64,000 nucleotides of DNA from an uncultured Trueperaceae bacterium (GCA_937907415.1 CALCHY010000227.1:1-64000); one strand, 5' to 3'; counted from the stretch's first letter, positions 8,275 to 17,681 are shown. The notes: a model not told the origin generated them from the letters alone. Program-made: numbers and translations.

Positions 8275-10197
8275 ATGTTCGAGGGTCGAGGTAGCAGACA
8301 GCCACCTAGAACTCCTGAACAAGCGGCGCCGATCTCGTTGCGCCAGCAGCTACGTGACTTAAGAACCACCCTAGGCCTGGTGCGGCAAGCAAGCCCGAGC
8401 TCGATGGCGGGCATGGTCGCCCTAAGCGCATTGCAGGCGCTGATGCCCGCCGCTAGCCTCTGGGTATCCAAGTTGCTGCTGGACGCCGTCGCCGCCGCCA
8501 TCGCCGGCACGCTTGGCTCCGCTTCCGAGGCGCTGAGCCGCATGCTTGGCCTGCTGCTCCTCCAAGTGAGCCTCGTCGCGGCAACTAGCGTGATAGGCAC
8601 GCTGCAGGGCGCCATCCGCGAACTCCTCGGTGACGCGTTGCAGAACCGTATCAGCCGCTTGATCCTCGCCAAGGCCGGTGAACTAGAACTAGCGCAGTTC
8701 GAGGATCCAACTAGTTATGACGCGCTTCAGAACGCCTACCGTGAGGTGGGGACGCGGCCACTTGGGGTGTTCACGCAGGTCGTCACGCTCGGCCAGTCGC
8801 TCCTCACCCTCGGTTCCATCAGTGCGCTCATGATTCAGCTGGGTTGGGCGGTAGTGCCGCTGGTTCTCGTCGCCTCCGTGCCCTCCGTCATCACCTCGTC
8901 GCGCTTCGGCACTGAGGGCTACCGCATGTTCAGGCGCTTCGCGACGGACGCCAGGCGCCAGAACTACCTTGGCCAACTGCTCACGAACGACCAGGCGGTC
9001 AAAGAGATCCGCCTCTTCGACTTCGGCGGTTACCTGATGGACCGTTGGCAGGAGTACTACCTCAAGTTCAGGCGCCAGCTCGTATCGCTCATCAGGCGGC
9101 GGAGCGGCTGGGGCCTTGCGGCCTCGTTCTTCTCGACCGCCATGGTCGGCAGCGCCACCTACCTGGTGCTGCGGCGCGCCGCAGCTGGGCTCCTCACCGT
9201 CGGTGACTTCGGGATGTTCATACAGGGCATCTCGCAACTGCAGAGCCAGTTCTCGAACCTGCTGTCTGGGTTCAGCGGCATCTACCAGAACCTGCTGTAC
9301 ATGCGTAACCTCTTCGAGTTCCTCGAGTTGCCGACGACCGACCTCACGGCGGGCGAGACGTGGAGCGGTCCCATCACGGAGATCGAGTTGAAGGACGTGA
9401 GCTTCCGCTACCCGCTAACCGACGCCGACGTGCTCCACGGCGTGTCGTTCACGGTCAAGCGCGGTGAGACGCTCGCGCTAGTGGGGGAGAACGGGGCGGG
9501 CAAGTCGACGATCGTCAAGCTCATGACGGCCCTTTACCGCCCGACGCGCGGCACGATCCTGGTCAACGGCCAAGACGCGGCGCGGTTCAGCGCCGCGAGC
9601 TTGAGAACCGAGATGAGCACCGTGTTCCAGGACTTCGGGCAGTACCAGATGACGGTGCGCGAGAACATCGCCATCGGCAAGGTCGCGGACGGCATGCCGA
9701 GTCAGGGGGCTGGCGGTAGGGAAGCGGGGCTGGACGCCGCCGTGCATGCGGCCAGCGTGCGCGCCGGCGCTGACGAGTTCATCGGTCACCTGCCTGACGG
9801 TTACGACAACATGCTAGGGCGCTGGTTCGAAGGTGGCAGGCAGTTGTCCGGTGGCCAATGGCAACGCATCGCGCTCGCGCGTCTCTACTACCGCGGCGGC
9901 TCCGTGCTCATCTTCGACGAACCAACGAGCGCCCTCGACGCTGACGCCGAGTTCGAGGTTATCGAAACGCTCCGCGCCCAGGCGCGCACGCGCATCGCCG
10001 TCGTCGTTTCGCACCGTTTCAGCACGGTGCGCTTGGCCGAGCGCATTGTCGTGTTGACGGGTGGCCGCGTTACCGAGCGCGGCACGCACGAGGAACTCAT
10101 CGAGCTGAACGGTAAGTACGCGCGCATGTTCAACCGCCAGGCGCGCGGTTACTTGGAGGGTTACGCGGAAGCGGCAGAGGTCGCTGGCGCCGACTGA
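8275..10197 (+). CDS. ABC transporter, fused permease and ATPase (exporter type)
   Basis: This 640-residue half-transporter has a transmembrane domain over about residues 45-350. The nucleotide-binding domain shows Walker A GENGAGKSTIVKLM (about 404), the signature LSGGQWQRIALAR, Walker B VLIFDEPTSALDAD and the switch histidine in VVVSHRFSTV. It would act as a homodimer, or pair with a partner encoded elsewhere. The ATPase insert EAGLDAAVHAASVRAG and the overall layout resemble lipid/peptide exporters; the substrate is unknown. The ATG at 8275 is kept although no clear ribosome-binding site precedes it. It stands alone, convergent with livF. Confidence 0.88.
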   Translation: MFEGRGSRQPPRTPEQAAPISLRQQLRDLRTTLGLVRQASPSSMAGMVALSALQALMPAASLWVSKLLLDAVAAAIAGTLGSASEALSRMLGLLLLQVSLVAATSVIGTLQGAIRELLGDALQNRISRLILAKAGELELAQFEDPTSYDALQNAYREVGTRPLGVFTQVVTLGQSLLTLGSISALMIQLGWAVVPLVLVASVPSVITSSRFGTEGYRMFRRFATDARRQNYLGQLLTNDQAVKEIRLFDFGGYLMDRWQEYYLKFRRQLVSLIRRRSGWGLAASFFSTAMVGSATYLVLRRAAAGLLTVGDFGMFIQGISQLQSQFSNLLSGFSGIYQNLLYMRNLFEFLELPTTDLTAGETWSGPITEIELKDVSFRYPLTDADVLHGVSFTVKRGETLALVGENGAGKSTIVKLMTALYRPTRGTILVNGQDAARFSAASLRTEMSTVFQDFGQYQMTVRENIAIGKVADGMPSQGAGGREAGLDAAVHAASVRAGADEFIGHLPDGYDNMLGRWFEGGRQLSGGQWQRIALARLYYRGGSVLIFDEPTSALDADAEFEVIETLRAQARTRIAVVVSHRFSTVRLAERIVVLTGGRVTERGTHEELIELNGKYARMFNRQARGYLEGYAEAAEVAGAD

Positions 10198-10198
10198 C

Positions 10199-10981
10199 CT
10201 AGTTCCACCGCCGCCTGCGCCTGCGCACGTGGAGGCGCGGCTCGTCACCGCTTGCGCGCACGCCGAGGTAGAACTCCTGGACGTTCTCGTTGGCGCGCAA
10301 CTCCTCAGCGCTGCCCTCTAACACGAAGCGGCCGCCCTCGAGCACGTACCCGTAATCTGCGATGGCGAGTGCCTGGTTGGCGTTCTGCTCGACGAGCAAG
10401 ATGCCCATGCCCTCCCGGTTGATCTCGCGGATGACGCCGAAGATCTCCTCGACGAGCATGGGCGCCAGGCCGAGGCTCGGCTCGTCGAGCATGAGGAGCT
10501 TAGGGCGGCTCATCAGGGCGCGCGCGATGGCGAGCATCTGCTGCTCACCGCCGGACAGCGTGCCTGAGTCTTGCTTCAAGCGCTCCGCTAGCCGCGGGAA
10601 GTAGCTGAACATGCGCTCGAGGTCGCTCTTGACCTCGGCTCTATTACCGCGGTGGAAGGCCCCGAGCTTGAGGCTCTCTGCCACGCTCAGGTCGGGGAAC
10701 ATCCCGCGGTCCTCGACCACGTATGCGATGCCAGCCTGCGAGATGCGCTCGGTGGCGGCGCGCGTCATGTTCTTGCCCATCACGAGCACGCTGCCCTTGC
10801 GCGGCTCGTCCTCCACCAGGCCCATGACGGTCTTGAGCATGGTGCTCTTGCCTGCGCCGTTCGAACCGAGCACCGCGACGCAGGTGCCGGACGCAACGCT
10901 CAGCGAAACGCCCTTAAGGACCCGTAGCTGCTTGTGGTAGCCGCTCTCGACGGTGCGCAGCTCGAGCAGGGGTTCGCTCAT
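10199..10981 (-). CDS. livF: Branched-chain-amino-acid-type ABC transporter ATPase LivF
   Basis: This 260-residue ATPase shows Walker A GSNGAGKSTMLKTVMG, signature LSGGEQQMLAIARAL and Walker B LLMLDEPSLGLAP, followed by the LivF-typical VEEIFGVIREIN stretch. It is the last gene of the liv operon and overlaps livG by 4 bases. It pairs with LivG to power LivH/LivM. The C-terminus ends in a short arginine-rich tail (HVRRRRRRW), which is unusual for LivF and has no assigned role. Confidence 0.9.
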   Translation of the reverse strand: MSEPLLELRTVESGYHKQLRVLKGVSLSVASGTCVAVLGSNGAGKSTMLKTVMGLVEDEPRKGSVLVMGKNMTRAATERISQAGIAYVVEDRGMFPDLSVAESLKLGAFHRGNRAEVKSDLERMFSYFPRLAERLKQDSGTLSGGEQQMLAIARALMSRPKLLMLDEPSLGLAPMLVEEIFGVIREINREGMGILLVEQNANQALAIADYGYVLEGGRFVLEGSAEELRANENVQEFYLGVRASGDEPRLHVRRRRRRWN

Positions 10982-11781
10982 GACGCCACCGCCGCGTCCT
11001 CGACGTTAGAGGCGAGCTTGGTGCTGCCGAGGTAGGCGCTTACGACGGCGGGGTTGTCTTGCACCTCGCGCGGGGCGCCGTCAGCGATCTTCGTGCCGTG
11101 ATCTAGCACCACTACGCGGTCGGCTAGGCGACTCACGACGCGCAAGTCGTGCTCGACGACGAGCATGGTGAGGTTGAGGTCGCGTCGCAGCCGCAGGAGG
11201 GTGACCATCATGTCGTCCTTCTCCTCCACGGTCATGCCAGCTGCCGGCTCGTCTAGGAGTAGTAGTTTCGGTTCGGCCGCCAGTGCCCGCGCTACCTCGA
11301 TGAGTTTCTGCACGCCATACGGCAACGCCCCTACGTGCTGATCGCGGTACGCCTGCAGGTCGAGTAGGTCCATGAGTTCCTCAGCGCGTCTGCGCTGCGC
11401 CACCTCGTCGCGCACCCAGGCGCGCGTCGCGAACATGGCCGAGACGAAGTTCGACTTCACGTGCAGGTGGCGGCCGAGGAGCAGGTTGTCTAGGCACGTC
11501 AGTGACTTGAACAACTCGATGTTCTGGAACGACCTACCTATGCCCAAGCGCGCGACCATGTGCGGCGGCTTGCCTGTGATCTCTTGGCCTTGCCAGCGCA
11601 CCGCGCCGCTTTGCGGGCGGTAGAAACCGCAGATGACGTTGAAGAGACTCGTCTTGCCCGCGCCGTTCGGGCCGATGACGGCCACGACTTCGCCCTCGTC
11701 GACCTCGGCAGACACGCCGGACAGCGCGGTGAGCCCACGGAAGGTGAGCGTTACTTTCTCGAGTTCCAATAGTGAAGCCAC
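10978..11781 (-). CDS. livG: Branched-chain-amino-acid-type ABC transporter ATPase LivG
   Basis: This 267-residue ATPase has Walker A GPNGAGKTSLFNVICG, the LivG-type GRSFQNIELFKSLTCLDNLL segment after it, LPYGVQKLIEVARAL at the signature position and Walker B LLLLDEPAAGM. The YG in place of SGG at the signature is common in LivG proteins. It lies downstream of a hairpin that separates it from the binding-protein gene, so its level may be lower than that of the binding protein. Confidence 0.9.
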   Translation of the reverse strand: MASLLELEKVTLTFRGLTALSGVSAEVDEGEVVAVIGPNGAGKTSLFNVICGFYRPQSGAVRWQGQEITGKPPHMVARLGIGRSFQNIELFKSLTCLDNLLLGRHLHVKSNFVSAMFATRAWVRDEVAQRRRAEELMDLLDLQAYRDQHVGALPYGVQKLIEVARALAAEPKLLLLDEPAAGMTVEEKDDMMVTLLRLRRDLNLTMLVVEHDLRVVSRLADRVVVLDHGTKIADGAPREVQDNPAVVSAYLGSTKLASNVEDAAVAS

Positions 11782-11794
11782 GTTAGATAAGAGT

Positions 11795-11822
11795 GGTGGG
11801 GCGCGCGATAGGGCGCCCCACC
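11795..11822 (-). terminator. Hairpin between binding-protein gene and livG (attenuator-like)
   Basis: A perfect 10-bp GC-rich stem (11795-11804 with 11813-11822) encloses an 8-base loop. On the minus strand it is followed by a T-rich ACTCTTATCT. It sits just after the binding-protein stop codon and inside the operon, so partial termination or mRNA 3'-end protection of the binding-protein message is the natural reading. Confidence 0.65.
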
Positions 11823-11832
11823 AGCGCCGTTC

Positions 11833-13011
11833 CTAGAGCGTGAGCCAGTCGGAGACTGGGCGCAGGCCTTGGGGGGTCACCTGCAGGAGCATGACGGAGT
11901 TGTTGCCCTGGTAGCCGTCTCCGAACGTGAGGTCGTGGTACAGACCTGTCGTGTAACCGGAGATGTTGGAGAGCGCCTCCATGAACGAAGCGCGCGTCAC
12001 GTCACGGCCGGCGGCCTCGAGCGCCAGGACGAGCGGTTGGGCGAACGCCACGCCTGCCAGGGCGCGGAACGGATCCCCTGCGACTTCGCGCGCGTACGCC
12101 ACGACGACGTCACGGTAGATCTGGTCGGCGATCGGGTCGCCGTTGCCCTCGCCGACGATGACGCTCGGCAGGCGCAGGAAGACGGAGAAGAGCGCGCCCT
12201 GCATGCCGGGGTTGGACATGAGCGCCGGGTCGAGCAGGGTCACGGTCGCCAGCATCTGGGGCGTGAAGTCGAGTCGTTGGAACTCGCTGACGAGCGTGGC
12301 GGCGGCGGTCGGATCGGAGAAGAGGAGCACGGTGTCTGCACCGGAGCCGCGCAAGCGCAGCGCCTGCACGCCCTGGTTGGTCGTGCCGCGCTCGTAGCTC
12401 ACCTTGTCGCCGACCGTCACTTCGTAACCGGCCGCCTTGAGGCGGGCGACTTCCTGTTCGAGGCCGCGCAGGCCGGCCTGGCCGTAACCGTCGTTCTGGT
12501 AGAAGATGGCGATGTTCTTGCTGCCGAGGGTCTCCACCGCGTAGCGCGTCATGAGGACGGCCTCGACGACGTAATCGGTGAACGTCGAGTAGATCAGGCC
12601 CTTGGACTGCTCAGAGAAGACCTCGGAGCCGGTGGCGGGCCCGACCCAGGGCACGCCCGCGCGCTGGATGAGCGGCATGGCGGCTAGGCCGTTGGCGGTG
12701 CCGACGCCCCCGACGAAGGCGAAGACGTTCTCGCGGTCAATGAGCTCGCGTACCGCGGCTACCGTGCGGGCCGGGTCGTAACCGTCGTCACGCGCTGCCA
12801 GGACCAGTTTGCGCCCGTGGATACCGCCCTGGTCGTTGATGTAGTTGAAGTACGCCTCTATGGCCGTGGTGACCGTCCCCCACGCCGCCGCAGGCCCAGA
12901 CATGGGGCCCCAGTTGCCGATGACGATCTCGGAGTCCGTGATGCCTGGCTCGGCCGCGTGGCCGAACGCCATAACGAAAGCTAGAGTAACTGCCGCGATG
13001 ATCCGCTTCAT
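11833..13011 (-). CDS. livK: Branched-chain-amino-acid-type periplasmic binding protein
   Basis: This 392-residue protein has a signal peptide (MKRIIAAVTLAFVMAFGHA) and the type I periplasmic binding fold from SEIVIGNWGPMSGPAA onwards. Motifs such as HGRKLVLAARDDGYDP and FVGGVGTANGLA mark the LivJ/LivK family. The ligand is not certain, because the operon also carries an acyl-CoA ligase and the family takes aromatic acids and other ligands besides Leu/Ile/Val. An AAGGAG ribosome-binding site lies before the ATG. Confidence 0.88.
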   Translation of the reverse strand: MKRIIAAVTLAFVMAFGHAAEPGITDSEIVIGNWGPMSGPAAAWGTVTTAIEAYFNYINDQGGIHGRKLVLAARDDGYDPARTVAAVRELIDRENVFAFVGGVGTANGLAAMPLIQRAGVPWVGPATGSEVFSEQSKGLIYSTFTDYVVEAVLMTRYAVETLGSKNIAIFYQNDGYGQAGLRGLEQEVARLKAAGYEVTVGDKVSYERGTTNQGVQALRLRGSGADTVLLFSDPTAAATLVSEFQRLDFTPQMLATVTLLDPALMSNPGMQGALFSVFLRLPSVIVGEGNGDPIADQIYRDVVVAYAREVAGDPFRALAGVAFAQPLVLALEAAGRDVTRASFMEALSNISGYTTGLYHDLTFGDGYQGNNSVMLLQVTPQGLRPVSDWLTL

Positions 13012-13132
13012 GCTGCTCCTTATCCCCGCCGCTGGCTGGGGTTCGAATTGGTTCCTTGGCTAGAACGGTACCACGCCATGAGTTAACGCGGCAGCGCCAC
13101 GTTCTTGAACTAGTACAGCGGGAGCGCGCGCC

Positions 13133-14017
13133 TCAAACGCGCTTCACGTCGGCCCTCCCTAGCAAACCGTGGGGCTTGAGGACGAGTACTAACACCACCA
13201 CGAGGAACGCGAACGACGCCTTGAACTCGAGCGAGATGTACACGCCGACGAGGAGTTCGAGGATGCCGAGGAGGTAACCACCAAGCACGGCGCCAGGCAG
13301 CGAGTTCATGCCGCCGATCACGGCGGCCACGAAGCCTTTACTGAGCGGGTCGAGCATCATGGTCGGGTTCAGGAGCGTGGTTGGCGCGAACAGGAGCGCG
13401 GCGGCGGTGGCGAGGACGGCGGCGGCCGCCCAAGTGGCCATGAGCACCGTGCGGACCGGCAGGCCAACGGCCTCGGCCACGTCCTCGCGCTGGGCGACCG
13501 CGCGCATGGCCACCCCGAGCTTCGTGAACGTGAGGAGCGCCCACAGCGCCACCATGAGCACCACCCCGAAGAGCGACGTGATCAGCGAGACGAGGCTGAG
13601 CGATACCCCCCCGAAGCGCAGGATCTGGTCGGGCACGAGGGTGGGCACGACCTTGTTGCTGGTGCCGAACAGCAGCGCGTCGAGCCCGCCGAGGGCCAGT
13701 GCGAGGCCAAGGGTGAGGATCAGCAGCCCGAGCTCGCTCTGGTTCTTGGCTGGGCGCACGAGCAGGAGGTAGATGAGCATGCCTATCGCTGCTGCGGCGA
13801 CTAAAGCCAGGAGGAACGACAGGCCGAACGGGATGCGCAGTTGCGTCAGGAGCGTGTACGCGATGAAGGTGCCTGCCACCCCGAGGTCGCCGTGCGCGAA
13901 GTTGAGGATGCGCGTCGTGCGGTAAAGGAGCACCAGCCCGAGCGCCACCAGCGCGTAGACGCTGCCTATGCTGGCGCCGCTCACGAGGGCTTGCACGAGG
14001 CTGTCTAGACCGTTCAC
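13133..14017 (-). CDS. livH: Branched-chain-amino-acid-type ABC permease LivH
   Basis: This 294-residue permease has about eight membrane helices. The LivH hallmarks are GSIGSVYALVALGLVLLYRTTRI near the N-terminus, NFAHGDLGV, and the C-terminal cytoplasmic loop GKGFVAAVIGGMNSLPGAVLGG-like region that contacts the ATPases. The start is a GTG at 14017 with GGGAGGGG upstream. It sits 19 bases after livM. The 121 bases between it and the binding-protein gene may hold an extra promoter, but I see no clear one. Confidence 0.9.
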   Translation of the reverse strand: MNGLDSLVQALVSGASIGSVYALVALGLVLLYRTTRILNFAHGDLGVAGTFIAYTLLTQLRIPFGLSFLLALVAAAAIGMLIYLLLVRPAKNQSELGLLILTLGLALALGGLDALLFGTSNKVVPTLVPDQILRFGGVSLSLVSLITSLFGVVLMVALWALLTFTKLGVAMRAVAQREDVAEAVGLPVRTVLMATWAAAAVLATAAALLFAPTTLLNPTMMLDPLSKGFVAAVIGGMNSLPGAVLGGYLLGILELLVGVYISLEFKASFAFLVVVLVLVLKPHGLLGRADVKRV

Positions 14018-14036
14018 TGCGCCCCTCCCACGCCAC

Positions 14037-15014
14037 TCACAGCGGCCACGACTTCCAGAAGCGCTTGATCTTCAGCCAGCGACCGTAAAGGCCAGCGGGC
14101 TCGAGCATCATGATGCCGATGACGACTAGACCGAACGCTAGCTGAGACCAGGCGCGGAAGGTGGAGAGGTAGACGTCAAGGCCCGTGATGAAACCCGCAC
14201 CGAGCAGCGCGCCTGGCAGGAACCCGAGCCCGCCGACGATCGTCATGAGGAGGAACTTGATCGAGAGCATGAGGTTGAAGCCTTCGGGCGTGATGTAGCC
14301 AACGAGCGGTCCATACAGCGCGCCAGCTAGGCCAGCCACGCCGGCCGAGATCACGAAGGCGAGGGTCTTGTAGCGGGCGAGGCCGATGCCGCTCATCTGC
14401 GCGGCTAGGTCCGCGTCGCGGGTGGCCCTGAACGCCCGACCGACGTGCGACCGCTCGAGGTTGAATAGCAACCACGTTACGAAGCCAGCCAGCGCCAACA
14501 CTAGGTAGTAGTAGGGGCGGTCGCCGTAGAAGTCGATGCCGAACAGCATGGGCCTGTCGACGAGCGTGCCGGTCGAGGCTCCGACTAGCGCCCAGTTGTT
14601 GAGGATCTGCTGGATGGCGAGGCCGAAACCTAGCGTCGCGATGGCCAAGTACGGCCCCTCGAGCCGCAGGGCAGGCACCCCGATCAGCACACCGAGCAGG
14701 GCGGTCACCGCAACGGCCGCGAGTATGGCGAGCACGTAAGGCACGCCCTGCTGCGTGAGGATGGCGTGCGTGTAGGCGCCTGCCGCCAGGAACCCGGCGT
14801 GCCCTAACGACACCTGCCCCGTCAACCCGACGAGCACCGCTAGCGACAGTGCCACTAGCGCGTAAACGAAGAAGAGCGTGACGTTATAGATGAGGTAACC
14901 CTTGACGAGGAGCGGCAGCGCAAGCAGCGCCGCTCCTGCTATGCCAGCGATCACCCAGGCCTGCGACCCACGGATGAGCCACAGGTCGTTCTCGTAACGC
15001 TCACGGAAGAGCAC
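14037..15014 (-). CDS. livM: Branched-chain-amino-acid-type ABC permease LivM
   Basis: This 325-residue permease with about nine helices partners LivH. The family motifs LVGLTGQVSLGHAGFLAAGAY and the coupling loop TIVGGLGFLPGALLGA are clear. The start is a GTG at 15014. It follows the acyl-CoA ligase gene by 26 bases on the same strand and is probably in the same transcript. Confidence 0.9.
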   Translation of the reverse strand: MLFRERYENDLWLIRGSQAWVIAGIAGAALLALPLLVKGYLIYNVTLFFVYALVALSLAVLVGLTGQVSLGHAGFLAAGAYTHAILTQQGVPYVLAILAAVAVTALLGVLIGVPALRLEGPYLAIATLGFGLAIQQILNNWALVGASTGTLVDRPMLFGIDFYGDRPYYYLVLALAGFVTWLLFNLERSHVGRAFRATRDADLAAQMSGIGLARYKTLAFVISAGVAGLAGALYGPLVGYITPEGFNLMLSIKFLLMTIVGGLGFLPGALLGAGFITGLDVYLSTFRAWSQLAFGLVVIGIMMLEPAGLYGRWLKIKRFWKSWPL

Positions 15015-15040
15015 GCGTGCTCCTCTTGGTTGCTTGACGC

Positions 15041-16792
15041 TCAGGCATACATCTCCTCGATGAGGTGCTCGTACTTGCTCGCTATGCTCGAGCGTTTGAC
15101 CTTGAGGGTGGCGGTGACCTCGCCGTCCTCGTGGTAGAGGCGCTTCGGGAGGATGGAGAACTTCTTGACCGTCTCCACCCGTGCGAGCGTCGCGTTAACG
15201 CGCTCGACCTCGGCAGCTATCAACTCGCGCACTTCCGGGTTGCTTGCCAGGTCGGTGTAGGTGGAGTACGCGAGTTGACGCTCCATGGCCCAGTGCGTGA
15301 CGTTGTCCTCGTCGAGCACGAGCAGCGCTGTGAGGAACCTGCGGCGGTCGCCGATGACGACGGCGTCGTTGATGTAGGGGCTCGACTTGAGCTGGTTCTC
15401 GATCTTCTGCGGGGCGATGTTCTTGCCGCCCGCCGTGATGAGGATGTCCTTCTTGCGGTCGGTGATGCGGAGTTGGCCGTCTGCGTCGAGCTCGCCGACG
15501 TCTCCAGTATGCAACCAGCCGTCCGCTAAGGCTTGGGCAGTGGCGTCAGGGTCCTTGTGGTAGCCGAGGAAGTTGCCTGCGCTGCGGCTGAGGATCTCAC
15601 CGTCGTCCGCGATCTTCACGTCCACGCCGGGGAACGGGAAGCCGACGGTGCCGAGGCGGCCTGCGCTGCGGTGGATGGCGATGATGCCGGTGGATTCGGT
15701 GAGCCCGAAGCCCTCGCGAATGTCTACCCCAATGGCGCGGAAGTACGCCAGCACCTCGGGCGCGATGGGCGCGGCGCCGGAGATGGCGACCCTAACGCGG
15801 TCGAGCCCGAGGCGGTAACGCAGGAGCCTCAGCACCGCCAACTGCGCCATGCCGACCGCGACGGGATTGCCGCGTCTGGCCGCGCCGAGAGCCGCGCCGT
15901 ACGCCTTGCGCTTGATGATGTTGGCGTCCTTCATCTTCAGCTCGACGAGCGAGTGGAGCTTCTCCCAGATGCGCGGGACCGCGAAGAAGATGGTCGGGCG
16001 GATCTCTTGGAGGTTGGTGAGCACCGTGTCGAGGTTCTCCGTGAACGACACCGTGTAGCCGTAACGCAGGGGAGCCGCCACGCTGATGAGCCGCTCGACG
16101 ATGTGCGAAAGGGGCAGGAACGACAGGAGCTCGTCGCCGTGCTGCAGCGGCATGGCCTCGTTGAGGGAACCCATGGCCCACAGGAGGTTGGCGTGCGAGA
16201 GCTTCGCGCCCTTAGGGTCGCCAGTGGTGCCGGAGGTGTAGATGAAGAGGGCGGTGTCGTCTGGGTCGATGGCGGCTAAGCGGTCTTCCACCGGTTGCGG
16301 GTCGGCGGCGTAGCGCGCTGCGCCGCTAGCCATGACGTCGTCCCAAGCGAGGGTGTCCTCGACGTCCTCCGGCTCGATGACCACGACCCACTGCACCGTC
16401 GGGCAGGCGTCTCGCACGGCCAGCCACTTCTCGAGCTGTTCGGCGTCTTCGAGGATGACCCCCACCGCGTCGGAATGATTGAGGTGATACGCGAGCTGCT
16501 CAGGGCTGCTGGTGGTGTAAACGCCTACTGTGGCAGCGCCCGCGCTCTGGATGGCCATGTCGGCCATCAACCATTCAGGGCGGTTCTCGCACAGTACGGC
16601 CACGCGCTCACCGGCACGCAAGCCAAAGTGGATCATCTCGCGCGCCAAGGCGTTCACCTTGGCGGCGTAATCCGCCCACGAGATCTTCTCCCACAAACCG
16701 AAGCGCTTTACGCGCAAGGCGACGCCGGTCTGGGTGGCTCTAGCGTGCAGCAACGCCGGTACGCTGCGCACTGTCACCTGGTTTTTTCGCAT
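15041..16792 (-). CDS. Long-chain-fatty-acid/aryl acyl-CoA ligase (AMP-binding)
   Basis: This is an ANL-superfamily enzyme of about 583 residues. Motifs seen are the AMP-binding loop YTSGTTGDPKGAKLSH (about residues 188-203), GFGLTESTG, and the C-terminal hinge GWLHTGDVGELDADGQLRITDRKKD split around residues 440-460. It most resembles FadD15-type bacterial ligases. It activates a carboxylic acid to its CoA thioester. As first gene of an operon with a LivKHMGF importer, it may activate the imported acid. The ATG at 16792 is preferred over the GTG at 16801, because the TACAAT box ends only one base before that GTG. Confidence 0.87.
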   Translation of the reverse strand: MRKNQVTVRSVPALLHARATQTGVALRVKRFGLWEKISWADYAAKVNALAREMIHFGLRAGERVAVLCENRPEWLMADMAIQSAGAATVGVYTTSSPEQLAYHLNHSDAVGVILEDAEQLEKWLAVRDACPTVQWVVVIEPEDVEDTLAWDDVMASGAARYAADPQPVEDRLAAIDPDDTALFIYTSGTTGDPKGAKLSHANLLWAMGSLNEAMPLQHGDELLSFLPLSHIVERLISVAAPLRYGYTVSFTENLDTVLTNLQEIRPTIFFAVPRIWEKLHSLVELKMKDANIIKRKAYGAALGAARRGNPVAVGMAQLAVLRLLRYRLGLDRVRVAISGAAPIAPEVLAYFRAIGVDIREGFGLTESTGIIAIHRSAGRLGTVGFPFPGVDVKIADDGEILSRSAGNFLGYHKDPDATAQALADGWLHTGDVGELDADGQLRITDRKKDILITAGGKNIAPQKIENQLKSSPYINDAVVIGDRRRFLTALLVLDEDNVTHWAMERQLAYSTYTDLASNPEVRELIAAEVERVNATLARVETVKKFSILPKRLYHEDGEVTATLKVKRSSIASKYEHLIEEMYA

Positions 16793-16837
16793 ATTGCTCA
16801 CGATTGTAACCGGGGCGGTGTGGGCGCGGGCCCGTGG

Positions 16838-17113
16838 TCACCGGGTGCAGGTGAACCAGAGCGGCTCGAGGCCGAATCGGTAGAAGGCGGCAACAAGCCC
16901 GACCGGGTGCCTGCGCTCCTTAACGGCGCCACCGTGCTGCATGACCACGTCCACCTCGTACTGGCCCTCATAGAGCGCGGCGGCGCTTACCCTCGATTGG
17001 GCTGCGCCCACTCCCACGTCTCCGATGTGCCGTTCCGGCGAGCTCTTCCCGCACTGGCGCGGGCCGTGGATGAGAACTACGGGGCGGTCCTCAAGCGACT
17101 CCAGCCCGCTCAA
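16838..17113 (-). pseudogene. Remnant of an AAA_14/DUF4143-type ATPase gene joined to unknown sequence
   Basis: The 91-codon frame opens with ESLEDRPVVLIHGPRQCGKSS, the N-terminal Walker A region of AAA_14/DUF4143 ATPases, which normally run to about 380-450 residues. After residue 24 the match stops. The rest (YEGQYEVDVVMQHGG and onward) looks like the C-terminus of a different or rearranged protein, and I cannot identify it. A large internal deletion or a chimeric junction would explain this. The frame overlaps the flavodoxin stop by 23 bases. A short intact gene of unknown function is a less likely alternative. Confidence 0.45.
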
Positions 17114-17669
17114 GCACGTGAGACGCGTTCACCTCGTTAGCCAACTGCGCACACCACAGGCCCACGCGAGCAGCGGTGAGGTCGGGGTCGTTGTCCTCAT
17201 CGAGGCCAAGCCCGACGAAGTTGTCGCCGCGCAGCGCCAGGGACCCGGTGAACACGTAACCAGCCGTCGACCACTCGCCGATGAGCATGCAGCCGGTCGG
17301 TGTGAGCGCGCGGGCGATGGTGTCGAGGGCATCGAGGTAAGTGTCGGGGTAACCGCGGCGGTCGCCCGTGCCGAACAGCGCAACGTACTTGCCGCGCAGG
17401 TCAAGCGTCGCTAGTTCATCCAAGCGCAGCTCCCAGTCGCTCGGTAGCTGCCCGATGTTCCAGGTCGACGAGCCGATCACGATGAGGTCGGCGTTCAGCA
17501 ACTCAGCGAAGTCCAGCCACGCGGCATCCCGGCAAGCCACTTCGACGCCGAACTCGGCCGACAGGGCGTGAGCCACCGTCTCGGCCACCAACTCAGTGGC
17601 GCCGAACATGGTGGCGTACACCACGACGATCTTCAGCGGCGCGTGCGGGGAGCGGGGCGTGCTCGTCAC
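17091..17669 (-). CDS. Flavodoxin-domain protein
   Basis: This 192-residue protein has a flavodoxin core from about residue 12: the FMN phosphate loop YATMFGATELVAE (a T-x-x-x-T-like loop), the SSTWNIGQLPSDWE 50s-loop and the FGTGDRRGYPDTY 90s-loop. It resembles long-chain flavodoxins, one-electron carriers, but lacks an obvious partner gene here. The GTG start at 17669 has a TAGCAT box 6 bases upstream and no ribosome-binding site, so it is probably leaderless. Confidence 0.82.
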   Translation of the reverse strand: MTSTPRSPHAPLKIVVVYATMFGATELVAETVAHALSAEFGVEVACRDAAWLDFAELLNADLIVIGSSTWNIGQLPSDWELRLDELATLDLRGKYVALFGTGDRRGYPDTYLDALDTIARALTPTGCMLIGEWSTAGYVFTGSLALRGDNFVGLGLDEDNDPDLTAARVGLWCAQLANEVNASHVLERAGVA

Positions 17670-17675
17670 GAGCTG

Positions 17676-17681
17676 ATGCTA
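17676..17681 (-). promoter_or_regulatory. Leaderless-type -10 box (TAGCAT) for the flavodoxin gene
   Basis: Six bases separate it from the GTG at 17669. Confidence 0.55.
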
